A stretch of 64,000 nucleotides of DNA from Unio delphinus (Eukaryota > Mollusca > Bivalvia > Unionida > Unionidae): the NCBI GenBank assembly GCA_029339505.1, contig JAQISU010000058.1, positions 1,800,001 to 1,864,000 on the forward strand, written 5' to 3'. The number at the start of each line of letters is the position of its first letter. Position 1 is the first letter of the stretch. This document shows, one piece after another, positions 37,017 to 48,900 of the stretch. The notes below the pieces were generated by a model. That model did not search any database and was not told the DNA's origin. It worked only from the letters and a program-made list of their open reading frames with translations. The position numbers and the translations under genes are program-made.

Positions 37017-37980
37017 TGATTGTTGGAAGTGTCTTAAAACATTAAATGAATCACTGTAATTACACACTGACTGAGCTAAATAAATAGTACGATGTAGAGA
37101 GGTAAAATTAAGCTAAAATTACTGATAAAGGTATGGGAATTTCCTTTCAAACTCTTCTGTCTGGATTAAATGACAGTATTATACGATTAATATACATGAC
37201 TGTCACAGTCCATCCTCAACTACAATTCTAGGGCAAAGCGACTTTTCTCTCATTCCAGATAAGGGCAATATGTTTGAAAACTAGGTTAACGTTAGAATAG
37301 AGAGGTTACAAATGTATAAGGGTTGAAACAGTCATTTAAATGACTGTTTACCAGCTGAGTCTGAGCAAAATAATATTAAAAAATAATTGCTGAACTGTAT
37401 GAAAATATAAAAACTTCACTTTCATGCAGCAGAATTGATTTGAATGCTTGTTATCTTTACTTGCAATACACCTATAAATCTACATTGAGTAATAATTTGC
37501 TTGTAACTGAGCTACATAATTTTTAGCTCATTTCAAGCCTCTAGTTTTCATTGGGAATCTCATAGATTGCATTATAATTGTATAAACAATTAAACTGACA
37601 GAAAAAGCAAGAAAATACTGTGCTTAAACTCTTTTACACCAATCATTGAACGGGAAAAAGTTGATAATGTATTCAGAATGCAGATGCAATCGCCAAACAT
37701 GAAAAAAACGTGGCCAGCTTCTCGTTCACAGCAGGTTTGGGTGAAATGACCGGCAACAGGGCAAATAAGTTACCTGAATCACACACTAGTACTGAACTGA
37801 AACATTCACCGAGATCAGTAAAGGTCACTACAATATGACGCTTCAGTATATTAGCCCAGTTTTCTGTTTAAAGCTGTAACATAAAAATCAAACATTTTTG
37901 AAAAGATAATTGTAATCACAAGAAAATCTGACAGACTGACTCCCTGCCTCACCATCCATTGCTGACAAGCCTCAAGGTTG
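37017..37980. other. Downstream flank of the ankyrin-SOCS gene
   Basis: Probable 3' UTR and flank of the minus-strand gene that ends at 37981. I see no clear AATAAA on the minus strand close to the stop, so the poly(A) site is not placed. Confidence 0.35.
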
Positions 37981-38931
37981 TTATTTCAAAAGAAGATACT
38001 GCTTAAGAATTGGAGGTAAAGGAAGTGCATTAATGTTTTGGACAAAGTTTTTTCCTAGAAATTGTATGCTAAAGTATCTCCTTACTTCCATACGACACAT
38101 CTGTTTCAAGTTCATAGGACTCTTTGATTTTTCTTCCAGATATTGTAACAATGTTGAATCAACTTCATTTGATGTGGCATAGGTGCTTTTCACACAACGA
38201 ATATCAGAGACAGGAATTCCAGTATGCAAAATCAACTTGGTGATTTCGATGTTACTGTACTTCAGAGCCCAAAATAATGGGGAATGCTGTGTATTAAGTT
38301 GGTACTTGCAACTCGGACCATCTAAAATACTGCCGTGTAAAATGAGTGTCTTTATTATAATTGAGCTGACTCGATATAAAAATCCTGTTATTAATGGAGT
38401 GTTATGGTAATGGTCTGGTTTGTTAACACTAGCACCTTTGAGAATCAAGTATTCAACCAAATCCTGCATTTGATGACGGCAGGCAAACCATAATGCAGTA
38501 CGTCCTAAATTGTCAGTCACATCAATGTCAGCACCTGCATTAACTAGACTGACAACACCTTCAAAGAAATGCATTCTACTTGCTGTAATGATTGGGGGTT
38601 CAACCCTTTTTAAATGATCTTCACTGCATTTGTTCAAATCAAATTTTCCGCCCCTCTCATGATGTTTCATTAACAAGCTAAAGACATGAAAATGACGTTT
38701 ATACAATGACAGTGACAAAATGGTTGCACCTTTGAAAGATATGTTTACATCTATATCAGGATGTGATGTAATAATATTCCGCACGTCTTCGGAATATCCA
38801 GATACAACTGCCATGTACAGGTCCAACACAAGCTGTGATAAAGTGTGATCATTTACTGCTTTGAAAGTGGTGGCAGGCAATAATTTTCCTCTCGAACCAC
38901 TCCCACAATTACTTGCGAATGATGCTGACAT
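37981..38931 (-). CDS. Ankyrin-repeat and SOCS-box (ASB-type) protein
   Basis: An uninterrupted 316-codon frame. About six ankyrin-like repeats span residues 35-245; the clearest are 109-142 (VVSLVNAGADIDVTD end), 143-175 (GRTALWFACRHQ, then YLILKGASVN) and 215-245 (SPLFWALKYSNIEITKLILH). Residues 273-316 form a SOCS box: LKQMCRMEVRRYF, then LPLPPILKQYLLL at 303-315. In ASB proteins the SOCS box binds elongin B/C and cullin-5 while the ankyrin repeats hold the substrate, giving a ubiquitin ligase. The coding sequence has no intron, unusual here beside genes with multi-kilobase introns; introns in the 5' UTR remain possible. The start ATG is the first in the frame with a plausible N-terminus. 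The orthologue number within the ASB family cannot be assigned by eye. Confidence 0.85.
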   Translation of the reverse strand: MSASFASNCGSGSRGKLLPATTFKAVNDHTLSQLVLDLYMAVVSGYSEDVRNIITSHPDIDVNISFKGATILSLSLYKRHFHVFSLLMKHHERGGKFDLNKCSEDHLKRVEPPIITASRMHFFEGVVSLVNAGADIDVTDNLGRTALWFACRHQMQDLVEYLILKGASVNKPDHYHNTPLITGFLYRVSSIIIKTLILHGSILDGPSCKYQLNTQHSPLFWALKYSNIEITKLILHTGIPVSDIRCVKSTYATSNEVDSTLLQYLEEKSKSPMNLKQMCRMEVRRYFSIQFLGKNFVQNINALPLPPILKQYLLLK

Positions 38932-39480
38932 TACGATAGGGTTATACGAATTGCAACTGATGCAAAGGTTTCAATATTCCTTACAGAGATGTCATACGTA
39001 ACACACTGCCATTGTATTATTCGTTTGTCGCTAAAAATTAAGTCGATGTCAGCTATATGACTCCAAAGTTACGTTTAGCCAGGCACCTAACTTCATAACG
39101 TATCAGTATCACTCTCGTTCAGTGATAGCTGATAATGTGATGTGCCAAAACTGTAACATTTGAACAAATTGTTCATTGTCTTAATGTCAAGGGTTACTTC
39201 ACAGGAAGGTGTGGCATATTGGGTTTGTAAACAAACATTCAGTACATGACTTTTTAAAGGTCAAAGAAAGACACATCATGACACAAACAAAAGTGCATTT
39301 AAAAAAACATCCACAGACAAAGTCTGCAGCTTTTGCTGCTAAAGCAATGAAATCACTCCGCTAGTTAATTACGACGAGTTTTCACCGGAAGTAATGCTCA
39401 ACGGCTGGTACATACTAATGATGAAACACTGTTACAAAAATGGGAAAATGTTAACGGGGTTTTATTTCTTTCTGTCCTTT
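38932..39480. other. 5' flank of the ankyrin-SOCS gene
   Basis: Upstream region of the minus-strand gene; promoter and 5' UTR are expected here. No clear TATA box was identified. Confidence 0.3.
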
Positions 39481-39487
39481 ATGGGTT

Positions 39488-39709
39488 TTGGGGGGGGGGG
39501 GGGGTTGGCAAACAAATCCGTAAAGTTTTTGAAAATTATCGTTCTTACGTAGTTTTATTTTATGCAAATTATTGTTTTACCCATAAATAACATTTTATTT
39601 ACTAACTTAATTTTTATTATTAATAATGCATGACGTATGTATGTATGTATGTATGTATGTATGTATGTATGTATGTATGTATGTATGTATGTATATATGT
39701 ATCATTGTA

Positions 39710-39752
<43 letters not shown>
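39488..39752. repeat. Cluster of simple repeats: poly-G, (ATGT)n, (GT)n
   Basis: A G-run of about 17 at 39488-39504, a tetranucleotide ATGT tract at about 39637-39695 and a GT tract at about 39717-39752. A short AT-rich stretch follows, ending near 39835 in TCTTATCTTATCTTA, which resembles the simple-repeat tail of a non-LTR element. Confidence 0.9.
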
Positions 39753-39754
<2 letters not shown>

Positions 39755-40575
39755 TTTTTTTAAAAAACTTTATTTTTTATAATTTAAAGGTATGGACTTT
39801 GTAGTCTGAAATAAAGAATTCTTATCTTATCTTAATTTACTCATCGTTGTATCCCATCAGCAGGACTGTTACTGTCTTGTTGTATACTGTATCATAGCAT
39901 ACCATTATCAAATCGGTTATCCGAGTCAGAAGCAGCACAACAAATTTTCAGATGTCAGTCAGTCACTATTCCTAACATTTCTTGTCTATGTGAAGTTTTA
40001 TTTGCAATTCCTTGTTGTGCACTATGCACAAATGAGGACTGACTTAATTTCTCAACAATCAATGTATATGTTATATCAGTTTGTTATCTTTATATATCTG
40101 AACTACTGTATCAGCTACCGATTTGTTGGACCAACACTTTGTTCTCCACCTTTTTTAAAATTTAAATTGGCGGCCAGTCAAAATAAGAAAAAGCTGGAGA
40201 ACAATTTGTTGGTCTACCAATTTGTGTGATGGTGCAAATACTAAAATTGCGCGTTACTTAAAAACTTGTAAATTTACTTTTTTGGGGATTGTTGGTTTGT
40301 CCTTTAAATAAATTGTCACTATCAATAGGCGGGATACTGAGAACTCATGGTGAACTTGATAATGAGAAAAGAAAACATCCTTCAAAATGCAGTTTGTCAG
40401 TATTTAAATCCAGCAAACCTTAGCCACAATTTGTACCGTCTAATGACTCACTGACTTTGTCCATGAGATATTAGGTACACTAACTACATATACAACAACT
40501 ACTAGTGCTATCAGTGACGTCACTAGGGGTGCGGACCACACGGGTGACACCATCAGAATAGGTGACACCAAAATG

Positions 40576-40577
<2 letters not shown>

Positions 40578-40630
<53 letters not shown>
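40578..40630. repeat. (CT)n microsatellite
   Basis: About 26 uninterrupted CT dinucleotides. It directly abuts the 5' edge of the LINE fragment at 40631. Confidence 0.96.
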
Positions 40631-40631
<1 letters not shown>

Positions 40632-42186
40632 GAAAATCAAGCTCAAATTTGCTCCACTCCTTGTGATGGATGTTGATGTTAAATTGATGACAGACACTTT
40701 CAACACAGTCATGACAACAGCGGCAAAGAACATCGTTGGCTTCCATCGCCCAAAGAATAAAAATGGGTAACAGAAGAGATTCTGAATCTGTGTGAAGAGA
40801 CCTCAAAAACACCAGACACACAACCGGGATAATGGAGTAGCGATAAAAAAAAACAACAAGAATATCAGAGAGAAAAAATTGAAGAAAAGAAGATTGGATT
40901 AGAAAAAAGTGCACAGAAATTGAAAGCAGTCTAATAAAGAATAACAGCAAAAAGACATTCCAAATTGTGAAAGATTTCACCAGACAGACTCAACCAAGAG
41001 TCAATACCATTCAAGACGAAAATTTAAAATGTCTCCCTGAAGCAAGTGACATTGCAATAAGATGGACTGAGTATTGCGAAGATCTCTTCAACCATCCGTC
41101 CACAGGAGACCTAGAGGTGCTTGAAGTTCCAGACTCCACAAATGATGATGACTACCCCATTCTAAAAGAAGAGAAGTAGTCCGCAATAAGAGCACTGAAA
41201 AATGGGAAGGCAGCTGGAGTAGACAACATCCCAGCTAAACCTATGAAGAAAGGGGGAATGGTCAGTGATAGAGCTACTAACAAAAATCTGCAACAAGATC
41301 TGGCAGACAGGCGAATGGCCAATGCAGTGGACCCAGTCACTGACTATAACACTCCCCCCCAAAAGGCAATCTCCAGCTGTATTAAAATTACAGAATTATC
41401 AGTTTGATCAGCCATGCTAGTAAGGTGATGCTGAAGATCATATTGAACAGACTGAAACTAAAAGCAGAATAAAGAATCGTTGATAAACAGGCAGGGTTCC
41501 TGAGTGAAAGAATCGCAACAGAACAAATATTAAATCGCAGGGTTCTGTGTGAAAAGTACTCGCAACATCAACAAGACATATTATCATATGTTCATATATT
41601 TCAAAAAAGCTTTTGACAAGTGTGGCATGAGGCATTGTTGGCCACAATGAAGAAGTACAACATGGGTCAAAAGATGACCAATACCATCAAGCAGCTGTAC
41701 GCGAATGCTAATTGCTCCAGGTTCTTTGGGGAACTGGTTCAAGACAACAGTTGTAGTACGTCAAGACTGTCTCCTTTCATCCACATGTTTCAGCAGCTAC
41801 TTAGAGCGAATCATGAGCGAAACACTGGAAAACAACTGTCAGACAGTCATCATTGGAGGGCGTAACATCACTAAGGTAAGCTTTGCAGGTGACATTGATG
41901 GGCTGGTGGCAGGCAGTGAAGACGAGCTTGCCACCTTAATGAAGAACCTGGATGAAACAACTTCCAGATTTGACATGGAGATAAACATCAAGAAGACCAA
42001 GCTGATGACAAATATCGCAAACAAATCTTAACCAAGATTAAAGTCAGAGGACAGGAGCTAGAAACAGTGGGCCAGTTCAAATATCTTTGTTCCATAATCA
42101 CCGAAGAGGGATCAAAAGCAGAAATTTTGTCACGAGCAGCACAAACAACGGCAGCTATGTCAAAGCTAAACCCATCTGGAGAGATG
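40631..42186 (+). mobile_element. Truncated LINE fragment with reverse transcriptase, plus strand
   Basis: Successive plus-strand frames give a non-LTR reverse transcriptase with several frameshifts and stops. Near 40640-40740 is a TFNTVMTTAAKNIVGFHRP segment. At 40967-41179 is RQTQPRVNTIQ through the DDYPILKEE region, then after a stop ALKNGKAAGVDNIPAK (41195-41240). WHEALLATMKKYN is near 41620, WFKTTVVVRQDCLLSS near 41735, and FAGDIDGL near 41885 at the place of the [FY]ADD box, where G replaces the first catalytic D. MEINIKKTKLMTN follows at 41975. The 5' part (endonuclease) is absent. The family differs from the minus-strand LINE at 24.8-28.1 kb. Confidence 0.85.
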
Positions 42187-43800
42187 TATATTTACCGATT
42201 ATTTTTCTGCGAGTTTATTTTCGTATATCATAATATCATCGAGATCGTCAAGATTTTCATCGTCTTTAACATCGTTAATGATTTTGTCGTCGGACTGTGG
42301 TAACCAGACTTGAGTCTGACGACGATTTCGTATTATTACGTCACTTATAACCAACGATGTTAACATTTCATTATTATATATCGGAATAACACTATTGGAG
42401 CCCAACACATTTCAGAGAAATGTCTTCCAAACTAGATATAAACAATCGGATGAAGTGTCAAATGAAATATCACATAGCAACATGTTATCAACAGTCAAAT
42501 GAAATATCATATGGTAAAATGTTATGAAAAGAGTCGAATGAAAGAAAACAATTTAATACATACAAATGCAATTAAATCAAAATCTGGTAAAGATACATTT
42601 ATTTCAACTCCTGTCACCTCGTGTGTTAGATCTCCAAATCACTTAAAATTCTCTGCACATTCTCCAAGCCCAAGAAGACTTCGATGATAACATGCAATCA
42701 CATCAGCACTGATAACTTCTCTATAATTATATTTAGTATTCCATAATTACTCATGTCATATCAACGCAACTTAGCTGCACATTTTCAAACAATTCCCATA
42801 TTGTGTCAGTTTCCATGAATTTATCTCCCTTGGGAAGTGTTCAGTAACCATTGGAACCATACAGCAATTACTTAATAGTTCAGTATCATCGCAAGGATTT
42901 TCATTTTCATGATAATCTTCATACCCATAATATTCTTTGTTAGGTAGTACAAATTGATCGTAATTTTTAGATTCAACATCTGAACCAAATAACCACACAT
43001 ATACATGATCATTCTTGCTGATATTTCTGATAAGATTAATTATATAATCATCACCAAATTTAACAATTCTATCACATGGAAATATTGATACGGCTGATGT
43101 CCATGCGTGTTCGTTATGATAAAAAATACTTTCGGAGCTCCTCTTGATTAATCTTTTGATGATTTATACAAAATCGCGCCGGTTAGTGTCTTCACCGTAA
43201 TCGGCAATTTTTATTTCTTTCCCAGGTCAGCAAGCTCGCTGATAAACGTTCTGGTATCTTTAACTGTTCTGCCAATTTTTCTATTTTTTTTTATTGATGT
43301 CGTAACTCCGTTCAACTATTCCACGCATCGTTTTTGAAGTGTTATGTAACTCACTCAGCGACACAGCTTAATCTAAAAAGAACGTTCACCATTTTAAGAT
43401 CAGCAACTCTAGATTTACCATTAAGCGGATATATTGCTTAAACAATTGCAGTCACAGGATACGCTCATTCATAATATGTGGTTTAGAAATTTTACTTAAC
43501 GTAACAATGTCTCCAGCGTGATATAATCGAACAGGTTCACATTTGTCATGAATAATCTAAGTATCGTATGTTTCCACGCTAAACGTGATTGCATTATGGT
43601 ATCTTCGTTCGTCAAGATAACTAATAGTCGTTGTTTGTTGGCTATTGATTATAACATCAATAATACCTTCAGTTTCATGCATGATTCCGAATGTTGACCA
43701 CACATGAGCCGCACCATCGTCGAGAAACTCTTTATTGGCTTCACATATACGATTGATAAGAGTCTGATGCGGTATGAGCGATATCATGCTTGTTGATATT
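42187..43800 (-). pseudogene. Decayed coding region of unknown origin, minus strand
   Basis: From 43800 down to 42187 the minus strand reads as protein for about 500 codons, broken by stops and frameshifts. Intact pieces are 43557-43787 (EANKEFLDDGAAHVWSTFG and ISYLDERRYHNAIT), 42771-42998 (FGSDVESKNYDQFVLPNK and YGYEDYHENE) and 42199-42408 (SLVISDVIIRNRRQTQVWLP). Between them coding-like segments continue (IKIADYGEDTNRRDF near 43200; VEINVSLPDFDLIAFV near 42580). Breaks include a TAG at about 43557, a frameshift near the A-run at 43220 and a TAA near 43160. I recognise no family. CpG dinucleotides are frequent, unlike most of the window. It might be an endogenised viral or large mobile-element gene; no diagnostic domain supports a specific assignment. 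Confidence 0.45.
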
Positions 43801-43862
43801 AACTTATTCGATTTGGAACTTGGCGGCGCATATTGTCAAGATCGAATCAGGCTTTATAAGGC

Positions 43863-44840
43863 TTGATTGTAGTTAATTCCATTGTTATAATTAAGGTAAA
43901 TATATATTTAAATCGAAGATTATATATGAATTATGTGGATATGCAAAGCCTGCGAAGAGGGAGCCTAGGACCAAAACCGTGTTTACGAAATGGTATTGGA
44001 GGTAGAAGAGAAACTCAGTTGTGTGTGGTGGTACCAAGTACAGAGAGTTAAAATGATAATATGATTTTAAAAAATAACACCGACAACGACGTTGTTGGTA
44101 TCAAACTGCTGAACACTATCTCGTAAGATTTTCACGATAACAATGAAGTACTAATTTAGACAAATTATATTATTATTTAAATGGTGCAAAACGAATGTGT
44201 GAAGCATTCCAAGAATTATGAGGTATCTCATAATAGTGTAATTGGGCACTTTCGACTAAAAGAACAGTCGGAGTTGTCATTAATACTAGTTATCTCATAT
44301 TTAATGCCCGGAAAGGGAATAAAATATATCTTTGTCATAGTTTTATATCTGAATGTTTCCACGGTCTAACTGAAAACGGATAATCATATTGATTCAAATC
44401 CAAAAAATAATTACTTGAGCATTTTACGAGTTATTACAGAGTCCGAATTCTGTTCTTATTTAATAAATTCCCCAAGGCGATTAAATATGTGAATGTGGAG
44501 ACTGTGCAGCTGGTAAATATTTTGATATTCACGCTCGGTACAATATGTTGTTGTTAAAATAACCAATTCGGCGTTTTCAAAGAAGAAAAAAAAGTAAAGT
44601 AACATTTTAGAATATCTTAACATACTCTGAATCTCTTTAGACTCTATTGCAAAACGCAAAAGCTTTCTCAGATAGGATAATTAAGCAGCAGTCTCCCTGC
44701 GTAATAGTGTATGACTGTCGCAATTATATTTTTTGTTGTGTCTCACACACTATATTTCATTCCGCTTGACTACGTCTGGGGATTCTGTCACTGAATCTCT
44801 GTCTCTTAAAATTCAGGAAAACAAGAAGTCACGCTCCCCT
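43863..44840 (+). pseudogene. Decayed coding region of unknown origin, plus strand, divergent from its neighbour
   Basis: Starting about 60 bp from the minus-strand decayed frame, the plus strand reads as protein in one frame with stops. Stretches include SLRRGSLGPKPCLRNGIGG in 43863-44051, VSHNSVIGHFRLKEQSELSL in 44181-44369, and, further on, AKAFSDRIIKQQSPCVIVYD near 44650-44720. 43863 and 44181 are in the same frame (318 bp apart), which supports one ancestral frame. The divergent layout with a short shared spacer and the CpG-rich composition match the neighbour, so both probably arrived together. No family recognised. Confidence 0.35.
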
Positions 44841-45720
44841 TGTATATATAATCCATGTGAGTTAATTTTATATTTGCAGTTAAGATAATTGTACAGGAGA
44901 GCAATATACTCTAATGTACTTTAACGTCCAAATGACATCAGGAAGATTTATTTAATTATAAAAATGCATGTGCGATTATTAAATGCAGAAATTGTCTACT
45001 GTCTTTGAAAACTGAAATAAATCCACGCTGCAGTTTACGCAATTATACAACAATTGTGATTTATTTTCTCGGTATACTGATCACTTGTAGGAATTGCCTG
45101 TTATATAACTTCATATTAATGTTTCAAACATATATCTAAAGGATGTTCCGTTGTCGAGGGCTAACGTGACGGATTCTCATTCTCAAGGTCTAGCGTTCCA
45201 ATCACATAACTGACAAATATGTCGACGGTGGGTGATATTTCGTAATTCGTCATTAATAAGTGAGTGTTCCAGCCGAAGGAGAATTATTCATGTACAGTGA
45301 TGTTTTGCACTGAGTTGATATGGTGTGTGTCTGTGTGTGCATGAAATTGTGAAGCCTAGACAACCTTCTGAATATCTAAAATTTCGTTTTGCATTTAGTG
45401 ATTCACACAGGAGGATTGCGTATTTACTGCCAACTGGAGCCTCCAAAAATAAACAGTAGCGGCGATGAGCTCTCAACCTCCGTCATAAGAAAGGTCTTTT
45501 TAAAAAAGGACCCCATGGAACAGCAAATAATCACGGAACGGCTACTACTGGCAAATGAAAGGACCCCGTGGAATGGTAACCTCTAAATATAATGCATTCC
45601 GAAAATATTAATTAAGTTGTTTCTGCGATTAAAAAATTACATATAAACGATCCTTTTTAATCTGGGCATTTACCGTCCTGCAGATAATTTCTGACCCGTT
45701 ACTGGCATTTCGGCACCGGG
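44841..45720. other. No gene recognised
   Basis: AT-rich DNA with scattered CpGs between the decayed cluster and the IFT27 promoter region. A short internal repeat, AAAGGACCCCATGGAA and AAAGGACCCCGTGGAA, occurs at about 45506 and 45559. Confidence 0.4.
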
Positions 45721-45724
45721 CCGT

Positions 45725-45956
45725 TTTTAAACCCGGACCTTTATAAAACCCGGACCTTTTTTTTTTGTACCGTTCCTTTTTGACCCGTTACCCGTACGCA
45801 TGGTAATATTTTAGTCTTTTCTAAATACAACCAATCAGACGCCAAATTTTTATTTGTGCTGCATTAACATAGTTGTAAACAAGTGCTTGTCAACGGTATC
45901 CCGACGGATAATATCTCAACAGTATTAGAAGAAATATTTAGAGATAAACACACTAA
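45725..45956 (+). promoter_or_regulatory. IFT27: Probable promoter and 5' UTR of IFT27
   Basis: The stretch before the IFT27 start codon contains a CCAAT box in good context (ACCAATCAGA, CCAAT at 45831-45835), about 125 bp upstream of the ATG, and a short tandem motif AAACCCGGACCTTTATAAAA with a second ACCCGGACCTTT copy (about 45730-45760). A GTTACC...GGTAAT pair at 45787-45807 looks like RFX half-sites but is spaced too widely for a classical X-box. The transcription start is not placed. Confidence 0.35.
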
Positions 45957-45993
45957 ATGCCGACACTTATACGGGCTAAGTTTATAGTTGTCG
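45957..45993 (+). CDS. IFT27: IFT27 exon 1 (coding part)
   Basis: ATG at 45957-45959 encodes MPTLIRAKFIVV and the first base of Gly13; donor GTATGT starts at 45994. The first beta strand (AKFIVVG) leads straight into the P-loop of the next exon, and the phase-1 donor matches the phase-1 acceptor at 51738. Too short to be found as a frame by itself; it is identified by phase and family pattern. Confidence 0.8.
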
Positions 45994-48900
45994 GTATGTA
46001 TGACAACTGCATCTTTTACATTTCATTATTTTGTCAATCAATTTTGTTTGCAGGTTGGGTTGTGTAGCCTGTTTTCGATACTTTTTGTGAAGGTAAATTG
46101 GCCTGTAGCTTATAAAATCACTCTTTCTTACATTATCTTATTCAGAATGATCCATAAATAACCAATATAGTTGGAAGAATAGAGGTAATTGTCAAAGCAT
46201 CAAGCCACAGAGGAAATTTAGTGTACTGGAATGCTGGCTGATTCTGCCAAAATTAATTAAAGCGGATTAGAATAATGCTCATTAGTACGAACTGTGAAAT
46301 ATATAAGAAAAACAATTAAAAACGCATGCATGATGTATTTGAGTTGTTAATACTGGTTTTGAAAACTTAGAGAATTTAAAGGTTGATACTTCAGCTCGAA
46401 AATGTTACATCAGATAGTTATTTGCAAATTTCTAGCCAAAATCAGAGCAAAATAGAGCTGTCACATTTATATTTGGTAACCAAAATAACTTTTCAATGGA
46501 TACAATAGAAACAATATACAGTCTGAGGGAGAAAAAAACATTTTGAAACTTTTCATAAATCAGGCCATTTTACTAACTTTCAACAGTATCAAACTGTAAT
46601 GCATATAAATTTACACGTTTTTTGTTGATTTCACAGCAGATTGTGCTTTCTTTATATTTATATTTTATTTACCCCAACATTTTTGTGTAAATAGGTATTG
46701 CTGAATAACTATAGTTAAAAAAATTACTTTTATGGTTGAAATTTTATCTTTGTGTAAAAAATGAAAGAAGATATTTCATGTAATGCACATATTAAAGCTG
46801 TTAAATATTGAATTTAAAATAATTTATTGTTACACTTACTTATAACTAAAAATCAAAGTTATATATATCTTAGACAACTGTCTTTGTAATACATCATACA
46901 GTAGCTATGGTGCACCATCTGTGATTCTTGAGATCTTGAGTCTTTGTAATAGTAGCTATGGAGAATGTGAAGGAACTGTGCAACAAGAAAAGCAAACAAA
47001 ATCAAAGATGATGCAAATATCATAAGGGAGTTGAGGCACTTAAAATCCCTACCTCGGTATTTAGAAGAGAAAGAGGAGGTATTCGTTTTTTTTTAGTATT
47101 GTGTTGACATTTGTTCTGTCAAAGATTTGAGGGTAACAATATGAGGATCAGTTTTGATCATTTGGTCAAGAAACATTATGTATGTTTATTTAGAGGATTG
47201 TCCATACAAATTTTTCAACTGAAGTATATTTTGTTTCAGACACATGCCCAGGGCAACTGGCTTTAAAATGTTTACTTGACCTTACTAAAATTTCTCTTGC
47301 TCCTTGGGGCTATATTTATTTTTAATTATTCTAACATAGCCTTGAAACTATTACACTTCAAATGAAAAAGACATAGAGATTCAGTCATTTTCTGTTTCTT
47401 TGCATCTCAAAATATTGTACTTAATAAGGAATAAAATTGTGATATTGTTTTCTACAATTTGGATTGGACTTGATTTCATTACAAGTTATTTTTTCTCCAG
47501 GTAACCAGATCCTGACATAAACTGTCACTCAGTACCAAAATAATTAATTGCTTTGTCAGTGTCCTCTTTACTGGCTGTATTATCAGAATTGCATTTGAAG
47601 TGTATTAACAGTTTTTCTGGACTTTATTTTTTAATCTATATTGTTCACATTACTGAACCATCATTCACCATTTGCTGCAGAGAAGATCACAGTTGACATG
47701 ATTTCAAATGATTTTGTAATTTCTGTATATTGAGGCATGTGATCCTTGTCTTTTTTGTCTTGGGCTGTCTTGATGATTTCATCTTTAGGTTGTGCTACTG
47801 AATGTCTGTTAGGAACATCATTTGGGGAATTTTATGCAGGTTAATTTTCATCTTTAGGTTGGGCTACTGAATGTCTGTTAGGAACCTCATTTTGGGAATT
47901 TTATGCAGGTTAATGATTTCATCTTTAGGTTGGTATACTGAATGTCTGTTAGGAATATCATTTGGGGTAGTTTATGCAAGGTAATTTTCATAATGTTTAA
48001 ATCTCATACATTGCTCAGTTGAAGTTGAAATCAAATGAAGCTAGAAAGTCACTCAGAATATTGAGCAAGTGATGCATTAACTTAAGGGTAAGGGTGGGCA
48101 AACTACAGCTTGCAGACTGCATACGGCCTGCCAAGGGCTTTCATGAGGCCCGCCAAGGGTTTTCATGCGGCCTAGGAACAAGTCCTATGTTCACGCTATT
48201 TAATTTTATCAAGGGTAAAATTTCTTTCTAATTTTGAGAGAAATGTAGATAAACTGGCAAGTATTACAACTGATGGGGCTCCTTCACTCACAGGTAAACA
48301 TTCCGGCCTTGTGATGTTAATGAATGATAAAATTAAAGAAGATTTCCCACTGCACAGTGTAATGTCCTTTCATTGCTTCATACACCAAGAAAGCCTCTAT
48401 AAGTCTTCTTTAAATCTTAAGCATGTTTTGGATCCAGTCATGTACGCAATGAATGCAGTAAGAGCAAGGGGACTGAAACACAGGCAGTTCCAAAGCCTGT
48501 TGGAAGATATGGAACCTGATTTCACTGATGTGCTGTACTACACTAATGTCTGATGGTTAAGCATGGGAAAAGTTCTAAAGAGGGTGTGGGACCTCAAAGC
48601 AGAGATTCTCATGTTTTCTTCTAGGAAAGATATCTCTTGTGACTTTTAAAAACAAATGCAGAGTGAAGAATGGATTTGTGATTTTGCATTTGCTGTGGAC
48701 ATAATGCAAAAATTGAATGAACTGAACACTAAACGTCAAGGAAAAGGTGTATTTGCTCATGAATTGTACGTGGAAGTGAAATCCTTTCAAATGGGGCTTA
48801 AACATTTTGCCATGCAGTTGAATGAGCAGAACTTTGCTCATTCGCCTCTTTTGAAGACACAGGCTGTTTTACAAGCATTATCTGACGAGTACATTTGTCA

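Noticed and set aside
45787..45807. RFX X-box before IFT27
   Set aside because: The GTTACC and GGTAAT half-sites are nine bases apart, too far for the usual 0-3 base spacer.
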